Below are positions 1 to 7,772 of a stretch of 64,000 nucleotides of DNA, piece after piece. The stretch covers positions 1 through 64,000 of the forward strand of contig CAIKLM010000045.1 in NCBI GenBank assembly GCA_903828235.1, written 5' to 3'. Made by a program: the position numbers and the translations under genes. The number at the start of each line of letters is the position of its first letter. Position 1 is the stretch's first letter. This DNA is from an uncultured beta proteobacterium (GTDB taxonomy: Bacteria; Pseudomonadota; Gammaproteobacteria; Burkholderiales; Burkholderiaceae_C). The notes under the pieces were generated by a model that searched no databases, was not told the origin of the DNA, and worked only from the letters and a program-made list of their open reading frames with translations.

Positions 1-217
1 ATCTCCGGCGCGGCTTGCGGGGCCGTCGGGCCGGCGCCTCGGCGGCGCTGGCGAACAGCGCCTCCCGCGAGGGCGCCTCGGTGGCCTCGACGAGCTCGCC
101 CGGCGTGGGCGCAGGGACCTCGGCCGCCGCCTTGCGCGGCGCACGCCGCCGCTTGATCGGCGCGGCGGCCTCGGGGGGATCGGGCAGCGGGGTGTCGGCG
201 TCGTCGGCAGGGGTCAT
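1..217 (-). CDS. rluB: Probable 23S rRNA pseudouridine synthase RluB, N-terminal fragment (cut by window edge)
   Basis: Only the first 72 codons are inside the window and the frame stays open to the edge. The visible part is low-complexity: an acidic Asp/Pro/Ala start, a [12 protein letters not shown] basic patch, then Ala/Glu/Pro-rich sequence ending in RRPRKPRRR. No catalytic domain is visible. The RluB call rests on position: in many Burkholderiales scpB is followed by rluB, whose N-terminus is a long basic, disordered extension. Its ATG overlaps the scpB stop codon (ATGA, 214-217), so the two are translationally coupled. The family isomerises a uridine in helix 89 of 23S rRNA. Another basic-tailed protein is possible. 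Confidence 0.6.
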   Translation of the reverse strand, partial: MTPADDADTPLPDPPEAAAPIKRRRAPRKAAAEVPAPTPGELVEATEAPSREALFASAAEAPARRPRKPRRR

Positions 218-993
218 GGGCGGTCGGCGTCCGGTTCGGCGTCGGGTTCGACACCGGGTTCGGTGGGCGGGGCTGGGCTTTCGGGAACGGGGGCGGGAGT
301 GGGTTCGGCGGCGGGTTCGGGCGACGCTGCGGCCGGCGCCTCGGGGTCGCCGGCCGCGGCCGGCGGTGCGGCCGGCTCGGCCGCCTCGTCGAGCGGCAAG
401 GTGGCCTGGGGCTCGCCCAGCAGGCCGGGCTCGCCGGCCTCGCCAAGGCCGGACAGCGCGTTTGCCGCAAGCTCCAGGCCGCTGCCCGCCTCCAGCGGGG
501 GCAGCTGGTCGAGGCTGGCCAGGCCCAGGTCGTCGAGGAACTGCCGGGTGGTCGCGTACAGCGCCGGGCGACCCGGTGCCTCGCGGTAGCCGATGGCGTC
601 GATCCAGCCGCGGTCCTCGAGCTGCTTGATGATGTGGCTGCTGACGGTGACGCCGCGGATGTCCTCGATGTCGCCCCGGGTCACCGGCTGGCGGTAGGCC
701 ACGATGGCCAGCGTCTCCATCGCGGCGCGCGAATACTTCGGCGGCTTCTCGGGGTGCAGGCGGTCGAGGTACTGCCGCATCTCGGGCCGGCTCTGGAATC
801 GCCAGCCGCTGGCCAGGGCCACGAGTTCGACGCCGCGGTCCTCCCAGTCGCGGGCCAGCGCGTCGAGCAGCTGCCGCAGGGTGTCGGGGCCGATCTGGCC
901 ATCGAACAGCGCGCGCATCTCCGATAGCGTCATCGGTGCGCTGGCGCAGATGAGCGCGGTTTCGAGGACGCGCTGGGCCTCGGCGGTGTTCAT
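214..993 (-). CDS. scpB: SMC-Scp complex subunit ScpB
   Basis: 259 residues. ScpB forms the kleisin-associated subunit of the SMC-ScpA-ScpB condensin-like complex that compacts and segregates the chromosome. Residues 1-170 hold the two winged-helix domains; stretches such as [20 protein letters not shown] and [20 protein letters not shown] are characteristic of the family. The last roughly 85 residues are a Pro/Ala/Glu-rich acidic tail not needed for the fold. ScpA is not adjacent here. The gene follows rluD after 223 bp and overlaps the next gene by ATGA. I see no strong Shine-Dalgarno before the ATG at 993. Confidence 0.93.
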   Translation of the reverse strand: MNTAEAQRVLETALICASAPMTLSEMRALFDGQIGPDTLRQLLDALARDWEDRGVELVALASGWRFQSRPEMRQYLDRLHPEKPPKYSRAAMETLAIVAYRQPVTRGDIEDIRGVTVSSHIIKQLEDRGWIDAIGYREAPGRPALYATTRQFLDDLGLASLDQLPPLEAGSGLELAANALSGLGEAGEPGLLGEPQATLPLDEAAEPAAPPAAAGDPEAPAAASPEPAAEPTPAPVPESPAPPTEPGVEPDAEPDADRP

Positions 994-1050
994 GGACGGC
1001 GCAAGGTTCTGGAGGCGCCCTTCTGGGCAGGCCTTTGAAGGATGTCGATG

Positions 1051-1069
1051 CGCCTGCGGGCGGCAGGCG
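1051..1069. other. Hairpin in the rluD-scpB gap
   Basis: The 223-bp gap 994-1216 contains a 7-bp perfect stem (CGCCTGC / GCAGGCG) around a 5-nt loop. Neither strand has a T-run after it, so it is not a typical intrinsic terminator. It could end or stabilise the rluD message. Nothing else in the gap looks like a gene. Confidence 0.35.
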
Positions 1070-1216
1070 GACGCTCAGCGGGGGTTGAACGGCGGCTCGA
1101 CGGTTCGAGGGCTCCGTGGAGCGCCGCGTGGGCTGCCCAACGGGGGCAGCGGCTCGTTCATCTGGACTTGCTGGGGTTGCCCGGCGGCGGCTGTGCCTGC
1201 TGCGCCGGTGCACACA

Positions 1217-2230
1217 TTATTGTAGACGCAGAGCGGCCCAGGCCGCGCCGAAGTCGTCGGGCGGCTCGCAGCGGAAGGCCAGCGCGCGGCCATCCACCGG
1301 GTGCCGCAGGGCCAGCTCGAAGGCGTGCAGGGCCTGGCGCCGCAGCCCCAGCGCCGGGCGGCCGCCGTACAGCGCGTCGGCCACCAGGGGAAGCCCGCGG
1401 TAGGCCGCATGCACGCGGATCTGGTGGGTGCGGCCGCTGTGCAGCGTGCAGCGCAGGCCGACGAAGCCGGCTGCGGCCACCTCGACCTCGAAGTCGGTGC
1501 GCGCCGGCCGGCCCGTGGCCACGACGGCCATGCGCAGGCGCGAGACGGGGTCGCGCCCGATCGGCGCATCGACGCTGAAGGCCTGGGGCGGGACCACGCC
1601 GCGGTCCGGCGCAGCGATGGCGCGATAGCGTCGCTGCACCTCGCGGGCGGCGATCGCGCGCACCAGCGCCGTCACCGCCGGCAGGGTCTTGCCCACCATC
1701 ATCACGCCCGAGGTGTCCTTGTCGAGCCGGTGGACGATGCCCGCGCGCGGCAGCGCGGCGGCGCCGGCGTGGTGCGCCAGCAGGCCGTTGAGCAGGGTGC
1801 CCTGCCAGTGCCCGGGCGCCGGGTGCACCACCAGGCCCGCCGGCTTGTCGAGCACGAGCAGGTGCTCGTCCTCGTGCAACACGGCCAGAGTCATGGGCTG
1901 GGGGCGGAAGGCACGGCTCTCGTCGGTGGGCACCAGGCCGAGCTCCAGGGCCTGGCCCGCCCTCACCCGCTGCGAGGAGGCCTTGGCCACCACGCCGTCC
2001 ACCCGCACGTGGCCGGCCTCGAGCAGGCGCTGCAGGTGGCTGCGCGAGAACTCCGGCGCCAGCGCCACCAGCACCTTGTCGAGCCGCTGACCGTGCTGGC
2101 CGCCGTCGACGCGGCCGTGGCGCCACTCGACGGGTTTGTCGTCGCCGGCAGCGTCGACACCGGGTTCGTCGTCGTCGATGTCGCTGGCCGGGGCCTGCGG
2201 GGGCGGCTCCTTATACTCGTCGGCTTTCAT
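1217..2230 (-). CDS. rluD: RluD-family 23S rRNA pseudouridine synthase
   Basis: 337 residues. The family converts uridines (1911, 1915 and 1917 in E. coli 23S rRNA helix 69) to pseudouridine. An acidic N-terminal extension (residues 1-35) precedes an S4 RNA-binding domain (about 47-110) and the RluA-type catalytic domain (about 115-325). The catalytic motif HRLDKDTSG is present at 167-175, with Asp170 as the expected nucleophile, and GRTHQIRVH lies further downstream. The start at 2230 is 15 bp from the bamD start on the other strand. The divergent rluD/bamD pair is conserved in Betaproteobacteria. Confidence 0.94.
   Translation of the reverse strand: MKADEYKEPPPQAPASDIDDDEPGVDAAGDDKPVEWRHGRVDGGQHGQRLDKVLVALAPEFSRSHLQRLLEAGHVRVDGVVAKASSQRVRAGQALELGLVPTDESRAFRPQPMTLAVLHEDEHLLVLDKPAGLVVHPAPGHWQGTLLNGLLAHHAGAAALPRAGIVHRLDKDTSGVMMVGKTLPAVTALVRAIAAREVQRRYRAIAAPDRGVVPPQAFSVDAPIGRDPVSRLRMAVVATGRPARTDFEVEVAAAGFVGLRCTLHSGRTHQIRVHAAYRGLPLVADALYGGRPALGLRRQALHAFELALRHPVDGRALAFRCEPPDDFGAAWAALRLQ
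2212..2217 (+). promoter_or_regulatory. Possible -10 element for bamD
   Basis: TATACT lies 28 bp before the bamD ATG, inside the first codons of rluD on the opposite strand. There is only 15 bp between the two start codons, so each promoter must overlap the neighbouring gene. I see no good -35 at 16-18 bp spacing. Confidence 0.3.
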
Positions 2231-2245
2231 CCGCCCCTTTGCCCC

Positions 2246-3058
2246 ATGTCCCTGGCGTTCCCGTCACTGCTGTCCTGGAAGGCCGCGATTGTGGTCCTTG
2301 CGGCCCTGCTCGCAGGCTGCGACACCGCGCCCAAGCAGGAAGGCGCCCCGGCCGCGGTGGCCGAGCGCCTGTACCGCGAGGCGCGGGGCGACATGGAGTC
2401 CGGGGCCTACGACCGTGCCGTGCAGACCCTGGCCCGCATCGAGGGTCTGGCGGCGGGCTCCCTGCTGGCGCAGCAGGCCCTGCTGGACATGGCCTATGCC
2501 AACTGGAAGCGCGGCGAACAGGCCAGCGCGCTGACGACCATCGACCGCTTTATCCGCCTGAACCCCAGCAGCCCGGCGCTGGACTACGCCTACCACCTGA
2601 AGGGCGTGATCAACTTCAACGACAACCTGGGCTTCATCGGACGTCTGGCCAACCAAGACATCTCCGAGCGCGACCAGCGCGCGGCGCGCGACGCCTGGCA
2701 GGCCTTCAAGCAGTTGGTCGACCAGTTCCCGCAGTCGCGCTACACACCCGACGCCCGGCTGCGCATGAACCACATCCTGCACACACTGGCAGCCCACGAG
2801 GTGCACGTGGCGCGCTACTACTTCCGCCGCGGCGCCTACCTGGCGGCGGCCAACCGGGCGCAGACCGCCGTCACCGAGTTCCAGCAGGCACCGGCTGCCG
2901 AAGAAGCGCTCTTCATCATGGTCCAGAGCTACGAGAAGCTGCAGATCACCGAGCTGCGCGACGCGGCCGAGCGCGTGCTGAAGCAGAACTTCCCGGACAG
3001 CGATTTCCTGCGCCGTGGCTTCGCCGCGCGCGAGCGCCCCTGGTGGAAGCTCTGGTAG
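2246..3058 (+). CDS. bamD: Outer membrane assembly lipoprotein BamD
   Basis: 270 residues. BamD is the essential lipoprotein partner of BamA in the outer-membrane beta-barrel assembly machine. A signal sequence with a lipobox (LLAGC, lipidated Cys25) is followed by TPR-like helical repeats; segments such as YDRAVQTLARIE, AYHLKGVINFNDNLGFIGR and QFPQSRYTPDARLRM are typical of ComL/BamD. The length is normal for the family. The ATG at 2246 is the only start that keeps an intact signal peptide. Its stop is 7 bp from the convergent helicase stop. Confidence 0.95.
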   Translation: MSLAFPSLLSWKAAIVVLAALLAGCDTAPKQEGAPAAVAERLYREARGDMESGAYDRAVQTLARIEGLAAGSLLAQQALLDMAYANWKRGEQASALTTIDRFIRLNPSSPALDYAYHLKGVINFNDNLGFIGRLANQDISERDQRAARDAWQAFKQLVDQFPQSRYTPDARLRMNHILHTLAAHEVHVARYYFRRGAYLAAANRAQTAVTEFQQAPAAEEALFIMVQSYEKLQITELRDAAERVLKQNFPDSDFLRRGFAARERPWWKLW

Positions 3059-3065
3059 CCGCCGC

Positions 3066-5018
3066 TCAGTGCGCTGCGGCCAGCACGCGCAGCCATGCCA
3101 GCGCCTCGTCCTCCTCGGCCAGTGCCGCCATCGGCGGCAGGGCCGCCAGCAGGCGGCGGCCGTAGCGCATCTGGGCCACGCGGGGATCGCACAGCACCAG
3201 CAGGCCGCGGTCGGTCTCGGTCCGGATCAGCCGCCCGGCGCCTTGCTTCAGCGACACCGCCGCCTCTGCCACGAAGTAGTCGTCGAAGGGGTTTCGGCCG
3301 GCCTCGCGCAGCTGCCTGACACGCGCCTCGACCAGCGGATCGCCCGGCGGCGGGAACGGCAGCTTGTCGATCAGCACGCACTGCAGCGCGTCCCCGGGCA
3401 TGTCGATGCCCTCCCAGAAGCTGGCCGAGCCGATCAGCACCGCGCCGCGGCCGTCGCCGTAGCGCTGCAGCAGCGCCCGGCGCGGCTCGCTGCCCTGGAC
3501 CATCAGCGCCAGCTCCGGCGCCGCGGCGGCCACCGCCTCGGCCACCTGCGGCAGCGCCCGCAACGTGGTCGTGAGCACGAAGGTGCGGCCACCCAGCGCG
3601 CGGGCCAGCCGGCCGGCCAGCGCGCCCACCGCCGCCGGATGGGCGGCCGCGTTGGGCAGCGGGAAGCGGCGCGGCACCCACACGCGGGCGTTCGCGGCGT
3701 AGTCGAAGGGGCTGCCCACGCGCAGCGTGGCGGCGTCCTCGAGCCCGGCGCGCCGCGTGAACCAGCTCAGGGAGTCGTCGTCGCCCAGCGTGGCCGAGGT
3801 GAAGATCCAGGCCTTGGGCGCGGCGGCACGCTGGCCCTGGATCAGCTCGCGGATGTCCAGCGGCGACTCCACCAGCCGTGCCTGGTGCGGCGTCAGGTCG
3901 ACCCAGCGCACCTGCCCGGGCTCGGCGGCCTCGCCGAAGCGGGCGGCCAGCGCCGCCAGCGAACGCGCGCGCTGTTCCAGGCGGGGAAAGTCGGGCGCGG
4001 TCTCGACCACGTCGGCGATCGCGTCGGCCAGTTCGCGCGCGGCCTCGGCCAGGGCGGGCAGCACGTGGGCCAGGGCCTGGTCGCAGTCCTCCCAGCGGCG
4101 CTTGACCGTGCCGCGCACCTCGCGCAGCGGCCCCGCCGCGGCCAGGCGCAGGTCGCGCGCGCTGCGCTCCAGCGCGGCCTGCAGGTCGGCCCAGGGCCGC
4201 AGGCCGCGGGCATGCTGCAGCCCGGCGGCCAGCGCGTCGCGGGCGAGCTCCACCGCCACGCCGGTGGCCAGCTGCGTGCCGAGGAACTGCACCCCGGCCT
4301 CGACGAGCTGGTGCGCCTCGTCGAACACCGCGGCGTCCACCGTGGGCAGCAGCTCGGCCACGCCGCTGTCGCGCAGGGCCAGGTCGGCGAAGAACAGGTG
4401 GTGGTTGACCACCACGACGTCGGCGGCCATGGCCTCGCGACGGGCCTGCATGACGTGGCAGGCGCGGTGCTCGGGACAGTCCGTGCCCAGGCAGTTGTCG
4501 CGGGTGCTGGTCACCAGCGGGATCACCGGCGAACGCTCGCCCAGGCCCTCGACCTCGGCGAGGTCGCCGCTGGCCGTGCCCTGGGCCCACGCGGCCACCC
4601 GCTGCAGCGCGCGCACGGCCAGGCGGTCGGGCAGTTGCGCACCGGCCTGCGCCTGCTGCAGCCGCCAGCGGCACAGGTAGCTGGCGCGGCCCTTCAGCAG
4701 CGCCAGGCGAAGCGGCAGCGACAGCACCTCGCACAGGCGCGGCAGGTCGCGCAGGAAGAGCTGGTCCTGCAGGCTCTTCGTGGCCGTGCTGACCAGCGCG
4801 CGGCGGCCGCTCAGCAGCAGCGGCACCAGGTAGGCGAAGGTCTTGCCGACGCCGGTGCCGGCCTCGGCGACCAGGGCCTGACGGGCTTGCAGCGCCTCGG
4901 CGATGCGGCTGGCCAGCAGGTCCTGCTGCGGGCGCGGCATGAAGCCGGGCACCGCGCGGGCCAGGGGCCCGTCGACCGAGAAGGCCTGCTCGACGGCGCG
5001 GGCGAGATCGTCGTTCAG
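3066..5018 (-). CDS. DinG/YoaA-type ATP-dependent DNA helicase (XPD-like, Fe-S)
   Basis: About 650 residues, superfamily 2 5'-3' helicase of the DinG/YoaA group, expected to unwind R-loops, D-loops or damaged DNA. Visible motifs are Walker A (AEAGTGVGKT), the DEAH box (VFDEAHQL), the Cys set of an Fe-S domain (YLC, then NCLGTDCPEHRAC), GSASFWEGIDMPG, and motif VI QGAGRLIRTETDRG. The first conventional start is GTG at 4952, but the frame continues upstream to a CTG at 5018. There GGAG stands 5 nt before CTG, the codon overlaps the stop of the preceding gene (CTGA), and the extra residues (NDDLARAVEQAFSVDGPLAR) resemble the N-termini of homologues as I remember them. I therefore prefer 5018. 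GTG 4952 has no Shine-Dalgarno. Confidence 0.88.
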   Translation of the reverse strand: MNDDLARAVEQAFSVDGPLARAVPGFMPRPQQDLLASRIAEALQARQALVAEAGTGVGKTFAYLVPLLLSGRRALVSTATKSLQDQLFLRDLPRLCEVLSLPLRLALLKGRASYLCRWRLQQAQAGAQLPDRLAVRALQRVAAWAQGTASGDLAEVEGLGERSPVIPLVTSTRDNCLGTDCPEHRACHVMQARREAMAADVVVVNHHLFFADLALRDSGVAELLPTVDAAVFDEAHQLVEAGVQFLGTQLATGVAVELARDALAAGLQHARGLRPWADLQAALERSARDLRLAAAGPLREVRGTVKRRWEDCDQALAHVLPALAEAARELADAIADVVETAPDFPRLEQRARSLAALAARFGEAAEPGQVRWVDLTPHQARLVESPLDIRELIQGQRAAAPKAWIFTSATLGDDDSLSWFTRRAGLEDAATLRVGSPFDYAANARVWVPRRFPLPNAAAHPAAVGALAGRLARALGGRTFVLTTTLRALPQVAEAVAAAAPELALMVQGSEPRRALLQRYGDGRGAVLIGSASFWEGIDMPGDALQCVLIDKLPFPPPGDPLVEARVRQLREAGRNPFDDYFVAEAAVSLKQGAGRLIRTETDRGLLVLCDPRVAQMRYGRRLLAALPPMAALAEEDEALAWLRVLAAAH

Positions 5019-5215
5019 GCCGGCTCCGGGGGTTCGAGCTCGGCCTCAAGCCGCGCGATCTGGTCGCGCAGCGCGAGGCGACGCTTCTTCAGCCGGCGCA
5101 GCGCCAGCTCGTCGAGCAGGCCGCCCGGGCTGGCGTCGATGAGGTCGTCGAGGTCGGCGTGTTCGATGCGCAACTCGATCAGGCGGCGCGTGGGGGAATG
5201 CAGGTTCTGGTCCAT
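5015..5215 (-). CDS. YdcH/DUF465-family small protein
   Basis: 66 residues starting MDQNLHSPTRRLIELRIEH. The pattern of a short helical hairpin with HADLDDLID followed by LRRLKKRRLALRDQIARLE is typical of the YdcH/DUF465 family, whose function is unknown. It is the upstream gene of the helicase, with its TGA inside the helicase's likely CTG start. The start at 5215 was chosen because longer versions of the frame run into the promoter region shared with the phosphatase gene. Confidence 0.8.
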   Translation of the reverse strand: MDQNLHSPTRRLIELRIEHADLDDLIDASPGGLLDELALRRLKKRRLALRDQIARLEAELEPPEPA

Positions 5216-5256
5216 CGCTTCGCACGGTTTGCCCGTGCCGGCGCGCGGGCGGAGTT

Positions 5257-5262
5257 TATATT
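5257..5262 (+). promoter_or_regulatory. Possible -10 element for the PP2C gene (leaderless)
   Basis: TATATT lies only 8 bp before the phosphatase ATG. A start site 7-8 bp downstream would put transcription at or beside the ATG, and no Shine-Dalgarno precedes it. No convincing -35 is visible. A leaderless transcript is inferred. Confidence 0.35.
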
Positions 5263-5270
5263 CACCCACC

Positions 5271-6038
5271 ATGGCCATCACGACCGTTCCGTTCCGCATC
5301 AGCGCCGCCACCGGCCTGCACCGCGGGGACCGCGCCTACCAGCAGGACCAGGTCGAGGTCATCCCCCACCCGCGCAACAAGGGCTCGGCGTTGGCGCTGG
5401 TGGCCGACGGCATGGGCGGCAAGAGCGGTGGCCGCAAGGCCGCCGACCAGGTGCTGCTGACGGCGCGCCAGATCTACGAGCGCTTCGCGCCGCTCGAGGA
5501 CGATCCCTCCGACATGCTCAAGCAGGTGGTGACCGAGTCGCACCTGATGATCAAGCTCACGGCCATCACCTCCGAGGAAGAGCCGCACAGCACCATCGCG
5601 GCCTTTCACGTGGGCCCCGACATGAAGGCCCACGTCATCCACGCCGGCGACTCGCGCGTCTACCACTTCCGCGGTGCCGAGATGATGCGCCGCACGATCG
5701 ACCACAGCTTCGTGCAGCGCCTGATCGACGAGGGCAAGATCAGCGAGGAGGCCGCGAACTCGCACCCGCAGAGCAACCTGCTCACCGGCTGCCTGGGCAC
5801 GCACGCCGATCCCCCGATCACCCTGTGGCCGGTCGGCGCGCTCGAGTTCGGCGACAGCCTGCTCGCCTGCTCAGACGGCCTGTGGCACTACTTCACGCCC
5901 AAGGAGATCGGCGCCATCCTGCACGCGCTGCCGCCGCGCGAGGCCAGCGAGATGCTGATCGGCAAGGCGCGCCAGCGGGCGCGCGGCGGCGGCGACAACC
6001 TGTCGGTCGCGCTGGCGCGCTTCGACCCCCTGCAATAG
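5271..6038 (+). CDS. PP2C-type serine/threonine protein phosphatase
   Basis: 255 residues, a single PP2C catalytic domain with no membrane segment. It should dephosphorylate Ser/Thr phosphoproteins using two Mn/Mg ions. Metal-binding and family motifs are visible in order: GDRAYQQDQ, LVADGMGGKSGG, HAGDSRVYHFRG, LACSDGLWHYF and GDNLSVAL. Bacterial members usually pair with a Hanks-type kinase, but none is in this window. The ATG at 5271 has no Shine-Dalgarno. The stop is 7 bp from the convergent gene at 6046. Confidence 0.92.
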   Translation: MAITTVPFRISAATGLHRGDRAYQQDQVEVIPHPRNKGSALALVADGMGGKSGGRKAADQVLLTARQIYERFAPLEDDPSDMLKQVVTESHLMIKLTAITSEEEPHSTIAAFHVGPDMKAHVIHAGDSRVYHFRGAEMMRRTIDHSFVQRLIDEGKISEEAANSHPQSNLLTGCLGTHADPPITLWPVGALEFGDSLLACSDGLWHYFTPKEIGAILHALPPREASEMLIGKARQRARGGGDNLSVALARFDPLQ

Positions 6039-6045
6039 GGCCGCG

Positions 6046-6663
6046 TCAGCGCGGCGGCTGCGAAGCGGCGGCGCCCGGGCGCGGCAGCGTGTCGGGCTGC
6101 CTGCCCTGGCGTTGCAGCTGTTCAGCCTGGCGGGCGCGGCGTTCCTGGATGCGGGCCTCGGCGGCCTCGGCGCGGCGTTGTGCCCGACGCAGGCTCTCGG
6201 CGCGGCGGGCGGCTTCCGCCGCGTCGTCGCTGCGGGAGGTGGGCGACGTGGCCGCCTCGCTCGGCCGTGGCGACGGGCGCGACGCGGCCGGCACCACCGG
6301 CGCCGCGACCGCTGCAGGCTCGCTGGCCGCCGGCGGACGTTGCCCCAGCGACTGCTGCTTGCGCGCCACCGCGGCGCGGCGTTCGTCTGCCCGGCGCTGG
6401 CGCTCGGCCTCGTCCAGGCGCAGTTCGGCTTCCCGCAGCGGCGCCAGTGCCGCGCGGCGCTCGGCCTGCGCGCGTTCGAGGCAGGCGTTCACCGCGAAGC
6501 GCCCGGCGCAGGCGCGCTCGGCGGCCTCGAAGCGCTGCTCCAGGGCCTTGCGCTCGGCCGCCAGCCACTGGCGCTCGCCCGCGTCGGGCTGCCCGGGCTC
6601 CGCCAGGGCCGGGCCCGCCAAGGCCAGGCCCAGCGCCAGGTGAAGCAGCGTTGCCGTCTTCAC
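6046..6663 (-). CDS. Exported coiled-coil protein of unknown function
   Basis: 205 residues. A clear signal peptide (MKTATLLHLALGLALAGPALA, cleavage before EPG) is followed by a charged, Ala/Arg/Glu-rich region with long heptad-like helices (about 25-115 and 150-185) and a Ser/Pro/Ala linker between them. Two Cys are present near residues 45-53 (AERACAGRF, VNACLERA). Similar small exported coiled-coil proteins occur downstream of zapE in other Burkholderiales, but I recognise no function. The start is GTG at 6663, 8 bp after the zapE stop, with GAGG placed 6 nt upstream. Confidence 0.75.
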   Translation of the reverse strand: MKTATLLHLALGLALAGPALAEPGQPDAGERQWLAAERKALEQRFEAAERACAGRFAVNACLERAQAERRAALAPLREAELRLDEAERQRRADERRAAVARKQQSLGQRPPAASEPAAVAAPVVPAASRPSPRPSEAATSPTSRSDDAAEAARRAESLRRAQRRAEAAEARIQERRARQAEQLQRQGRQPDTLPRPGAAASQPPR

Positions 6664-6671
6664 GCACGCCC

Positions 6672-7772
6672 TCAGGTGAGCGAGGTGTCCACCGTGCGGC
6701 GCTGCTCGGCCAGGTACTCGGCCGACTGCATCTCGGCCAGCCGCGAGACGGTGCGGGGGAACTCGTGCGCCAGGGGGCCTTCGGTGTAGAGCTGCTCGGG
6801 CGGCACGGCCGTGGACAGGATCAGCTTGACGCGGCGGTCGTACAGGACGTCGACCAGCCAGGTGAAGCGGCGCGCCTCGCTGGCCAGCCGCGGCGGCATC
6901 TGCGGCACGTTGGACAGCAGCACCGTGTGGAAGCGGCTGGCCAGCTCGAGGTAGTCGTTCTGCGAGCGCGGCCCTCCGCACAGCGTGCGGAAGTCGAACC
7001 ACACCACGCCGCCGGCGCGGCGGACACCCCGGATCTCGCGATGCTCGATGTTCAGCACGGGCGGCTCGTCCCGGGCCTCGCGCAGGCTCTCGAAGGCCTC
7101 CTCCAGCGCGGCGTCGGCCTCGGGGCCGAGCGGCGTGTGCAGCATGGGCAGCGTCTGCAGCGTGCGGCGGCGGTAGTCGGTGCCGGCGTCGACGTTGACG
7201 ACCTCCAGCTTCGCCTTCAACAGCTCGATGGCCGGCAGGATGCGATCGCGGTGCAGGCCGTTGGGATACAGGTCGTCGGGGTGGAAGTTGCTGGTGGCGA
7301 CGATGCTCACACGGTTGGCGAACAGCGCGTCGAGCAGTCGGTGCAGGATCATCGCGTCGGTCACGTCGGCCACGTGGAACTCGTCGAAGCAGATGAGCCG
7401 GAAGCGGCGCGCGATGCGGCGGCCGAGCTCGTCGAGCGGATCGGCCGTGCCCTTGAGCTCCTGCAGCTCGCGGTGCACCTCGCGCATGAACTCGTGGAAG
7501 TGCAGCCGCGTCTTGCGCGTCAGGGGCACCGCCTGGAAGAAGCAGTCCATCAGGAAGCTCTTGCCGCGCCCGACCCCGCCCCACATGTACACCCCGCGCG
7601 GAATGGGCGGCCGCACGATGAGCTTGGCGAGCGCGTTGCCGCGGCGCGCCTTGTAGTCGGCCCACTCGCGCTCGCAGCGCGACAGCGCCGCCACGGCGTG
7701 CAGCTGCGCCTCGTCGGCGCGGTAGCCGCGCTCGGCGAGCTGGCGGCGATAGAGCTGCTCGACGGAACTCAT
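6672..7772 (-). CDS. zapE: Cell division protein ZapE (AFG1-like ATPase)
   Basis: 366 residues. ZapE is an AFG1/LACE1-family P-loop ATPase; in E. coli it associates with the Z-ring and is needed for division under stress. Walker A is WGGVGRGKS (residues 64-72) and Walker B is LICFDEFHVAD (Asp130-Glu131). The arginine-rich C-terminal half is typical. It overlaps the upstream diguanylate cyclase gene by ATGA (7769-7772), so expression is coupled to the lpdA operon. A location beside the 2-oxoglutarate dehydrogenase genes is common in Burkholderiales. Confidence 0.94.
   Translation of the reverse strand: MSSVEQLYRRQLAERGYRADEAQLHAVAALSRCEREWADYKARRGNALAKLIVRPPIPRGVYMWGGVGRGKSFLMDCFFQAVPLTRKTRLHFHEFMREVHRELQELKGTADPLDELGRRIARRFRLICFDEFHVADVTDAMILHRLLDALFANRVSIVATSNFHPDDLYPNGLHRDRILPAIELLKAKLEVVNVDAGTDYRRRTLQTLPMLHTPLGPEADAALEEAFESLREARDEPPVLNIEHREIRGVRRAGGVVWFDFRTLCGGPRSQNDYLELASRFHTVLLSNVPQMPPRLASEARRFTWLVDVLYDRRVKLILSTAVPPEQLYTEGPLAHEFPRTVSRLAEMQSAEYLAEQRRTVDTSLT

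Noticed and set aside
15-629. Long plus-strand ORF over rluB and scpB
   Set aside because: Arg/Ala-rich shadow of the minus-strand genes, with no recognisable domain.
1075-1216. Small ORF ending PPLGSPRGAPRSPRTVEPPFNPR in the rluD-scpB gap
   Set aside because: It continues from the shadow frame of rluD and has Pro/Arg-rich composition typical of intergenic repeats, with no start signal.
2929-5049. 706-codon minus-strand ORF over the helicase
   Set aside because: Off-frame shadow dominated by Arg, Ala, Gly and Pro; the helicase motifs lie in the other frame.
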